From Spisula solida (lineage: Eukaryota > Mollusca > Bivalvia > Venerida > Mactridae), in contig OX365950.1 of assembly GCA_947247005.1 (NCBI GenBank), positions 9,560,720 through 9,624,719 on the forward strand: a DNA stretch of 64,000 nucleotides, in the 5' to 3' direction. This document shows, in pieces, positions 62,401 to 64,000 of the stretch; within the stretch, counting starts at the first letter, position 1; each line of letters opens with the position of its first letter. The position numbers and the translations under genes are program-made. The notes below the pieces were generated by a model, which was given only the letters and a program-made list of their open reading frames with translations, did not search any database and was not told where the DNA came from.

Positions 62401-63072
62401 GCACTATTGGCATGGATACAGGACACATGGGTTCATATCTCACATTACCGTAGGTACAATTTTTCCGCTGGAAACACTTTACCTGGAGTTTTGATGCTGA
62501 AAAAAGAACAGTTCAATATTTAAAATATTAAATAAAATAACTTAAGAAGAATACATACCATCATGATCTCCCTTCACCATTAGGGTCTGATCTTCAGATT
62601 TTTTATTAGAGTTATACACTATCACAGCTGATGCATTTGAACGTTTTGCAGTGTAATACAGTTTCTGATTAAAATTACAATGACCTCGCTGTAACAAGGC
62701 CACCCAAGGTCCGGAACTTGGCACTTTATCTTTCTCAACTTCCTCACACCCATAATCACTTTTATTCTGAATCACTGACTTTAAATGTACAAGTTGACCA
62801 GTTACAGGAGCCCCATTGACCTTTGACCCGTCCCCATAATATCCTGCCTCTTTGATTTCTTCCTGGGTGCGATTTCCCCCTGGCAAGTTATATTCCATCA
62901 ACAAGCGAAGTTGCCTGCCTTCGATTTTATGTCCACTTTCATGATCGCATTGAACAGACGGAGCAACTACTAGAATATAAGCACAGACATACAATACGCA
63001 CAATTCTAGACAATGCTGTCTATTGGTCCTCCATTTTGGAGCGAGATTACTAGAGTGTGTAAAAAATTCCAT
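25932..63072 (-). CDS. Goliath-like PA-TM-RING E3 ubiquitin ligase (RNF130/RNF150 type), complete, 6 coding exons
   Basis: Complement join, in transcript order: 63072-62559, 50415-50153, 44355-44284, 43556-43474, 29396-29300, 26435-25932; 1533 nt, 510 aa. Seen: signal peptide around residues 21-42; lumenal PA domain about 80-200; membrane helix about 222-246 ([21 protein letters not shown]); the goliath signature [18 protein letters not shown] at 260-277; RING-H2 with ligands C292, C295, C310, H312, H315, C318, C329, C332 at canonical spacing; Ser/Asp-rich cytosolic tail to 510. Known: this family ubiquitinates membrane cargo on endosomes and the secretory route, with the PA domain binding substrate in the lumen and the RING recruiting E2. 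Every junction keeps the frame and has GT/AG sites. The assignment to goliath rather than RNF13/RNF167 rests on the AAKKAI block. The gene spans 37 kb because its introns are full of repeats. Confidence 0.93.
26902..27962. mobile_element. Bivalve-type element with about seven 'tgacctagtttttgacccc' tandem units (intron 5)
   Basis: Starts with the hairpin 'agggcccaaagggccct' and 'taggtcgctcacctgtc' and ends 'gtgacaggtgagctaatt', so short inverted ends bracket an array of units of about 145 bp ('gacccaatatcgaacttgac...ttttgttgagatgatcattgtgaccaagtttc'). No coding capacity. The architecture is common in bivalve genomes; its class is uncertain. Confidence 0.85.
27963..28096. repeat. About 35-bp tandem repeat, four copies
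   Basis: 'aagccctgtt(a/t)tataatatttgatcatttca' occurs four times in a row, immediately abutting the end of the preceding element. Confidence 0.8.
28655..28765 (-). repeat. Headless SINE fragment, 'ctccacatgtgg' family
   Basis: 'cctgttccacaagccgctgacaacttctccacatgtggaggacatgaccataatgt' aligns with the body of the SINEs at 16225, 24878 and 34012, but the tRNA-like head is decayed. Confidence 0.5.
29003..29290. mobile_element. Short member of the '...gctcacctgtc' bivalve element
   Basis: Starts 'aaacaagtggacccaaagagggcc' and 'tcactcacctgtc', and ends 'atgtcactttgtgagctaa'. Same termini as 26902-27962 but with only about two degraded internal units. It ends about nine bases from the gene 2 exon 5 donor. 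Confidence 0.75.
29300..29396 (-). CDS. Gene 2 exon 5: second half of RING-H2
   Basis: 97 nt complete Lys311 and encode [20 protein letters not shown] then [12 protein letters not shown]. It supplies H312, H315, C318, C329, C332 and the E2-contacting Trp322 region. The acceptor is 'tgcctatttcag' and the donor 'cttacat/gtaagattt'. The intron on its 3' side begins with a bivalve repeat whose end is only about nine bases from the exon. It is missed by any 60-codon open-frame threshold on this strand. Confidence 0.93.
30157..30308. mobile_element. 152-bp hairpin MITE, CAGGGGAGGTATTCAATA ends
   Basis: Almost the whole element is one imperfect palindrome: 'caggggaggtattcaatagtgatctta...aaggataaggacaaccaatcagatcac' and its complement. 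It could fold into a stem of about 60 bp in the pre-mRNA of gene 2. Confidence 0.8.
30309..30968. other. Intron 4 spacer, nothing recognised
   Basis: AT-rich sequence without clear repeats or frames. Confidence 0.5.
30969..31262. repeat. 31-bp minisatellite with decayed tail
   Basis: 'gtacaaacacaaggtacatcatgactgtcag' repeats about seven and a half times with T/C variation (actg/accg). One copy lacks two bases. After 31205 it decays into 'catcaggtacaaa' words. Confidence 0.92.
31950..32235. repeat. Dispersed 'gtaaaatctg... gcaaggtcaaaatttc' repeat
   Basis: The pattern 'actgttgtaaaatctgtaagagttcattatt' with 'ttttcgcaaggtcaaaatttc' and 'ttgcaagcttatcaatttcgtaaatatagc' is related to 8525-8710 and to 18530-18615. 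Decayed; ends undefined. Confidence 0.4.
32594..33075. repeat. About 32-bp minisatellite 'caacctctccagagcagccctctgtaaag'
   Basis: About fifteen copies of 'caacaacctctccagagcagccctctgtaaag' with small indels (CTTCTG, CCTCTG, CTATAA variants). All minus-strand frames are open ([17 protein letters not shown]...). The unit matches terminal sequence of the MITE at 52001-52166, which has 'gcaacctctccataacagccctccactgagtaacaacc'. Confidence 0.93.
33076..34011. other. Intron 4 spacer, nothing recognised
   Basis: AT-rich. A short duplicated 'ctacataattggg(a/g)ttga' occurs near 33652-33690. No gene. Confidence 0.5.
34012..34152 (-). repeat. tRNA-derived SINE, 'ctccacatgtgg' family
   Basis: 'accctt/ccttccacaaggaaccaggaatttctccacatgtggaagg' followed by a decayed B-box ('gatcgcccggttacaaa'). 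The head is minus strand. Related to 16225-16395 and 24878-25022. Confidence 0.6.
34250..34530. repeat. Decayed hAT-like MITE copy
   Basis: 'acagggctcctactattaaagtataattcccaatcctgaaaaccagtcgcaaatctg ... gcagcaaatctggatttccgaattaatccagaattgtatgacccctga' resembles the copies at 40915-41120, 42840-43105 and 60440-60990. Confidence 0.55.
34836..35676. mobile_element. 841-bp Tigger-like MITE (CAGTAGAACTTCGATGCCTC ends)
   Basis: The ends are perfect or near-perfect inverted repeats starting CAGTAGAACTT, flanked by TA at 34834-34835 and 35677-35678. Subterminal 'gttcgaggcatctagggtgttcgaggca' occurs near both ends. Largest member seen of the family at 16551-16729 and 25596-25760. No transposase frame. 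Confidence 0.85.
35889..36166. mobile_element. Bivalve-type 'aagagatgtttgccaagcaccatgccc' element
   Basis: Starts 'caagagatgtttgccaagcaccatgccctcatggcag', contains 'aaaggtcacagtgaccttgacctttgacc', and ends after 'ccgacatgtgcaaaacaatata...ggcggggccc'. A well-known dispersed repeat style in bivalves. Non-coding. Confidence 0.7.
36167..37143. other. Intron 4 spacer, nothing recognised
   Basis: AT-rich. The 71-codon frame at 36259-36474 has no family resemblance and no splice support. Confidence 0.5.
37144..37402. repeat. 27-bp minisatellite, about 9-10 copies
   Basis: The unit is 'cctaatgtatcacacaacacatggatt' with 'gggat' variants. Divisible by three, so open in several frames (MYHTTHGFL repeats); not a gene. 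Confidence 0.94.
37628..38165. repeat. 29-bp minisatellite with two unit types, about 18 copies
   Basis: The first part (to about 37930) is 'cacttaacataaactagaccacaatgcat'; the second part is 'cattctacataaagaagaccacaatgcat', with two interspersed 'aaactagacc' units. The step from one type to the other implies separate expansion waves within one array. Confidence 0.94.
38600..40384. repeat. About 51-bp satellite, about 35 copies, with higher-order variants
   Basis: The unit is 'gagactatctggtcatatatacatgtctcagtcctaaacttaccaccgtgtt'. GAGAC and GTCTC inside each unit can pair around the central 'atatatacat'. Variant units with 'cttatgtatatctcagtcctaaac' recur near 39008, 39130 and 39310, suggesting higher-order duplication. 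The flanking sequence is intron 4 of gene 2. Confidence 0.94.
40590..40829. repeat. 41-bp minisatellite, about six copies
   Basis: The unit is 'ggcggcatggtgatttgtggcccaggtattaaatgcagttt'. It gives an open minus-strand frame that is not coding. Confidence 0.92.
40915..41120. repeat. Decayed hAT-like MITE copy
   Basis: 'caggtaccagtaggattaatcccatatcc ... gcagcaaatccaaacttcctgatc' aligns in outline with 34250-34530 and 42840-43105. The ends are lost. Confidence 0.4.
41121..42839. other. Intron 4 spacer with a (CCTGC)n run
   Basis: A CCTGC pentanucleotide run of about seven units lies at 41606-41640. Otherwise AT-rich, with no gene or clear element seen. Confidence 0.5.
42840..43105. mobile_element. 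266-bp hAT-like MITE (CAGGGGTGTCAA ends)
   Basis: CAGGGGTGTCAA and TTGACACCCCTG are inverted ends; GTCATT flanks both sides (42834-42839 and 43106-43111). Inside lies 'tcaggaaaatctga' and 'gataatctggaattccggataaatcagg'. CAGGG ends with a 6-8 bp flank duplication fit hAT. Reference copy for the decayed relatives at 34250, 40915 and 60440. Confidence 0.78.
43130..43250. repeat. (CAAA)n / GAGCAAGCGA simple repeat
   Basis: 'gcaagcaacaagcgagcaagcgaaggagtgaacaaacgagcg' runs into 'caaacaaacaaacaaac'. Low-complexity DNA just downstream of exon 4 in transcript order. Confidence 0.85.
43474..43556 (-). CDS. Gene 2 exon 4: first half of RING-H2
   Basis: 83 nt encode [18 protein letters not shown] and NDVIRVLPC plus two bases of Lys311. 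The acceptor is 'ataattgttttacag' and the donor 'ttgcaa/gtaagtaatag'. It contains the first three zinc ligands (C292, C295, C310). The open frames on the opposite strand here are shadows. Confidence 0.93.
44284..44355 (-). CDS. Gene 2 exon 3: goliath juxtamembrane block
   Basis: A 72-nt micro-exon encodes [16 protein letters not shown] plus RSIKLGDK. The acceptor is 'cattgttattttcag' and the donor 'gataag/gtcagtgg', both phase 0. The conserved block follows the membrane helix in goliath-family ligases and here identifies the family. Too short for an open-frame search; found by conservation. Confidence 0.92.
44854..46972. mobile_element. About 2.1-kb element with CAATAGGCCTTTCCCGTAAC ends (intron 2)
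   Basis: The left 'caataggcctttcccgtaactaggtaacctccctttg' and right 'aggtaacctagtttcgggaaagggctattg' are inverted complements. Farther in, 'cttccggggtgtctgtatatcgat' pairs with 'gtatataccgatcttatcaggacaccccggaa'. So the inverted repeats extend about 110 bp discontinuously. The interior is AT-rich with a 73-codon frame at 46042-46263 that I do not recognise. No transposase. Confidence 0.75.
46042..46263 (+). other. 73-codon open frame inside the 2.1-kb element
   Basis: [20 protein letters not shown]... has a locally higher GC content than its surroundings and ends [12 protein letters not shown]. No domain recognised. It may be a relic or chance. Confidence 0.15.
46973..50152. other. Intron 2 spacer
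   Basis: 'gggcaataactctgt' words repeat around 47215-47290. At 49488-49725 'cagggccctagctac' and 'ggacctggcccacagctaccc' may be the two ends of a decayed element. Nothing else recognised. Confidence 0.4.
50153..50415 (-). CDS. Gene 2 exon 2: PA domain end and transmembrane helix
   Basis: The acceptor is 'ttctttctttttcag' and the donor 'ttgagt/gtaagtatg' (phase 0). It encodes [20 protein letters not shown] (end of the PA fold), a linker with N-glycosylation sites (NVT, NNT), then the membrane helix [20 protein letters not shown] and the stop-transfer [10 protein letters not shown]. Residues 172-259. Confidence 0.93.
50430..50640. repeat. (TTTA)n-rich low-complexity block next to exon 2
   Basis: 'tttatttatttatacatgtcacttta' and related AT words recur from just upstream (transcript sense) of the exon 2 acceptor. 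The 63-codon Tyr/Leu/Phe-rich frame is an artefact. Confidence 0.8.
51176..52628. mobile_element. 1.45-kb member of the CACCTTTCACAATTGTCG family
   Basis: The left end 'aacacctttcacaattgtcgtagg' and right end 'gtcgtgaaaggggttt' match the termini of 9981-10303. About 270 bases at the left and 380 at the right are packed with 'gtcgtgcgac', 'cgtacgacgg' and 'cgcacgac' words. The middle (about 51460-52245) is plain AT-rich sequence carrying another MITE (52001-52166), so it has either been invaded or carries an unrelated core. Confidence 0.75.
52001..52166. mobile_element. MITE, CAATGCAACCTCTCC...GAGAGGTTGTATTG
   Basis: Inverted ends 'caatgcaacctctcc' and 'gagaggttgtattg'. The interior has 'aacagccctccactgagtaacaacctctc' and 'acctctccagagcaacaacc', the same words that make up the 32-bp minisatellite at 32594-33075. 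Confidence 0.75.
52884..53041. mobile_element. 158-bp hairpin MITE with about 45-bp ends
   Basis: 'aatattactacagtgtgttgatccgttgggccgtattacctcg' pairs with 'gaggtaatacggcttaatggatcaacacaactgcagtgatatt'. The CpG-rich centre 'atctcgcgagacctttaggtcgagcg' contains two further palindromes (tctcgcgaga, gacctttaggtc). Confidence 0.85.
53042..54031. other. Intron 1 spacer, nothing recognised
   Basis: AT-rich, no frames or repeats that I can support. Confidence 0.5.
54032..54520. mobile_element. Damaged copy of the CAGTGTAGCAAT palindromic MITE with a minisatellite grown inside
   Basis: 54032-54173 matches the left arm of 57483-57903 ('cagtgtagcaatatcacatgac', 'tttcttcatcgattt', 'gaaatatacg', 'gaaaattatttgctttcca', 'atctttttcagcagct'). 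At 'cagcagct' the sequence passes into the minisatellite, and at about 54515 it returns to 'ccctgtgaaacc'. The right arm is absent. Confidence 0.8.
54174..54500. repeat. 21/24-bp minisatellite 'cagcagcagctgggccgttttt', about 14 copies
   Basis: Units are 21 or 24 bases, depending on one or two CAG triplets before CTGGGCCGTTTTT. CAGCTG is self-complementary. The unit is divisible by three, so two frames are open (SSWAVFQ...). Not coding. Confidence 0.94.
55082..57118. mobile_element. Possible 2.0-kb element with ATTAGCAACCCCAG ends
   Basis: ATTAGCAACCCCAG (55082-55095) is the exact complement of CTGGGGTTGCTAAT (57105-57118), with ACA on both sides (55079-55081 and 57119-57121). No coding frame above 60 codons inside. 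'gatggccgaaaat' words and CpG-richer sequence occur near 56820-56920. A perfect 14-bp match over 2 kb with a 3-bp flank repeat is suggestive only. Confidence 0.5.
57483..57903. mobile_element. 421-bp near-palindromic MITE, CAGTGTAGCAAT ends, TACAT flanks
   Basis: Two arms of about 200 bp (57483 to about 57690 and about 57700 to 57903) are inverted copies meeting at 'gtttcacagggtaatgg'. TACAT lies on both sides. It is able to form a long hairpin in transcripts. Parent type of the damaged copy at 54032. Confidence 0.88.
58178..58755. mobile_element. Bivalve-type element with 'aaaggaccataaccca...ggcctag' tandem units
   Basis: Starts 'caagagccaaaatgtcacaaaatatgcccg', then three diverged units of about 130 bp ('attaaaggaccataacccaa.aaggcctaggctgatttggcctac...tgtcaccaagtttgaa'), and ends in the GC-rich 'gctggacgccgccgccggccc'. 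Common in bivalves. Overlapping minus-strand frames are artefacts. Confidence 0.8.
58756..60439. other. Intron 1 spacer, nothing firm
   Basis: A possible CAGGGG...CCCCTG pair at about 59463-59633 is too short to call. No gene. Confidence 0.45.
60440..60990. mobile_element. Decayed hAT-like MITE copy carrying a nested insertion
   Basis: 'caggagttctactgagaaataatgccaaatcctgaaaatgagtcacaagtctg' at the left and 'gcagcaaatccagaattccgaattaatttgaaatagtatggcctctga' at the right match 34250-34530. The middle is interrupted by the 259-bp element at 60619-60877. Confidence 0.65.
60619..60877. mobile_element. 259-bp MITE with CATACCTGCCAAG ends and ATAACTC target duplication
   Basis: CATACCTGCCAAG and CTTGACAGGTATG are inverted ends with one mismatch. 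ATAACTC flanks both sides (60612-60618 and 60878-60884), a 7-8 bp duplication typical of hAT. 'actccacttaaaaaagtggagt' is an internal palindrome. Inserted into an older MITE. Confidence 0.88.
61192..61398 (+). pseudogene. C-terminal end of a non-LTR retrotransposon reverse transcriptase ORF
   Basis: The frame reads [20 protein letters not shown], then [37 protein letters not shown] and TAG at 61396-61398. 'LRSxRYGxxSFR..A.xxWNSLPxxIR.xxxxxxFxxxL..' and a Cys cluster before the stop are typical of the last 60 residues of LINE ORF2 in molluscs and other invertebrates. The rest of ORF2 is absent, so this is a 5'-truncated dead copy, antisense to gene 2. Confidence 0.85.
61192..62085 (+). mobile_element. 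5'-truncated LINE, last 60 codons plus 3' UTR and TTGTATC tail
   Basis: After the stop codon comes a T-rich 3' UTR with 'gcttgaactgtgttcttttataattttgcttgtgttcag' repeated about five times (61430-61690), ending in 'cttcttgtatcttgtatcttgtatcttg'. A short tandem tail instead of poly(A) is typical of CR1/L2-type LINEs. The short open frames in the 3' UTR are not genes. Confidence 0.8.
62559..63072 (-). CDS. Gene 2 exon 1: signal peptide and PA domain start
   Basis: The ATG at 63072 opens [14 protein letters not shown]; the hydrophobic stretch [20 protein letters not shown] follows about 20 residues later, a rather long n-region, so a cleavable signal or signal anchor is likely. The PA domain residues include '[18 protein letters not shown]' and 'NASAVIVYN'. 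The donor is 'gatg/gtatgtatt' (phase 1), joining to TT of exon 2 to give Val. Reading past the donor soon meets a stop. Confidence 0.93.
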
Positions 63073-63275
63073 AGTTTATTTAGCAAAACGTGAACGCCCT
63101 ACGAAATTAAACGATGCACAGTTCGTATGTTAGCATCCTCAACAATAAATACATCATTCGATTTCACCGAATGAATATCTCAGTTCGCTATTCCACTCTA
63201 TTTTCTCACAAACTGTTGTAGTTTTCTTATTTCGTCACCGTAATACCATTCATGATTAGTGGGTAATGTTGTGAA

Positions 63276-63350
63276 TGACGTCATAGCAGGTGACCGTAAA
63301 AGCGCCACCTGTAAACAAACGATATTTTAATAGCGCGCTTTATATGAATG
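63276..63350 (-). promoter_or_regulatory. Possible promoter elements of gene 2
   Basis: On the minus strand, 'cattcatataaagcgcgc' around 63333-63350 looks like a TATA-type box about 270 bases before the ATG, and a perfect CRE palindrome TGACGTCA lies at 63276-63283. The order (CRE downstream of the TATA-like site) is unusual, so at least one may be irrelevant. No transcript start data. Confidence 0.3.
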
Positions 63351-63359
63351 ATTTAAACC

Positions 63360-64000
63360 ACAGGCACTTGACACTTGTGAAATAAAAATCTACTCTTCTA
63401 ATAAATAAATTTGAGAATTAATAAATTTATCTGCATTTAAACTCGAAAACTACTGAGTGTACTGTAATGCAGAAGGCTAATTCACCGGGAAAGTGTTCAG
63501 TACAGTAGCCTTACAGGGACGTATTCAGTGGGGGAGCTTTGGGACTGAAACCCCCCCCCCCCCCTGGTGGCTGGCTATATTGTATATACCATTTTGAATG
63601 AATGAATTGGGGGCTAACTAAATATCTTGGCATCTATCATACTGGTAGTGACCTGTATATTGGACATTCTAGATGCCATCCTGTGTATAAATTCAAATAC
63701 CTAAATACACATACTGTATATTTAGGTCTTTGATAAATTGTATAGCCCCCAGGCATGACTAATCAAGCATTTGAAACTGAACCAACTGATGGTGAAAGTG
63801 TGATTTCTGCAACTGATAAGAAATTAAACGTGTTTAGGTTGATTAAAGAAGGTCAGTCAGATATTACATAATGATGTCAATGGTTATCACCATTTAATCC
63901 CATTAAATTAGAGCATGATGATTAAAAATTAAAGTTTGACTTGGAGAATTGATAGTAAAATGTAACTTACATGTAATCATTACAGTGAGAAAAATATGTA
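63360..64000. other. Upstream flank of gene 2, no gene seen
   Basis: AT-rich. 'attcagtgggggagctttgggactgaaacccc' near 63521-63560 resembles a repeat end. 'atgactaatcaagcatttgaaactgaacc' at 63755 opens a short frame on the plus strand that stays open for about 38 codons before TAA; not enough to call. Confidence 0.45.
63540..63570. repeat. Poly-C run
   Basis: About fourteen C in a row at 63551-63564, in 'ggggagctttgggactgaaaccccc...tggtggctgg'. Another C-run lies at 54752-54766. These can form i-motif or G-quadruplex-like structures but are probably simple repeats. Confidence 0.7.

Overview
The window looks like AT-rich nuclear DNA from a bivalve mollusc, probably a heterodont clam. That is an inference. 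It rests on intron-rich genes, no prokaryotic operon structure, and dispersed repeats of a style common in bivalve genomes: 'gagggcc...tcgctcacctg' elements, 'tgacctagtttttgacccc' tandem units, and 'aagagatgtttgccaagcaccatgccc' and 'aaggaccataaccca' elements. No species assignment is possible from the sequence alone.

Two protein-coding genes can be read through their splice junctions, and they converge. Gene 1 (+ strand, 5'-truncated by the window edge, last four exons, position 3 to 4692) encodes at least 907 residues. It has a string of divergent ubiquitin-like folds, then a polybasic and acidic disordered stretch, then a C-terminal Death domain. Gene 2 (- strand, 63072 down to 25932, six coding exons summing to exactly 511 codons) encodes a complete goliath/RNF130/RNF150-type PA-TM-RING E3 ubiquitin ligase of 510 aa. 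It has a signal peptide, a lumenal PA domain, one membrane helix, the goliath juxtamembrane block, an intact RING-H2 finger split over two exons, and a Ser-rich acidic tail. So both genes belong to the ubiquitin/signalling sphere, although nothing shows that they act together.

Layout: 1-5.1 kb gene 1, with a tandem duplication over its stop codon and poly(A) signal; 5.2-11.6 kb a cluster of small non-autonomous DNA elements (MITEs) and an unusual inverted-repeat element holding two opposed tRNA-like heads; 11.6-14.5 kb a 2900-bp transposon-like element with 624-bp near-identical inverted arms, each with four copies of CCCCTGACG, flanked by a TGTAT duplication; 14.6-16 kb a 30-bp minisatellite and related repeats; 16-25.9 kb gene 2's 3' flank or untranslated region with SINEs, MITEs and a 21-bp minisatellite; 25.9-63.1 kb gene 2, whose introns are filled with minisatellites (27, 29, about 31, 32, 41, about 51 and 21-24 bp units), MITEs, bivalve-type tandem-unit elements and a 5'-truncated LINE.

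Most of the long open frames in the window are minisatellites whose unit is a multiple of three, or fall in repeats, and are not treated as genes. Splice sites were assigned by eye from GT/AG context, reading-frame continuity and family conservation, without transcript data.
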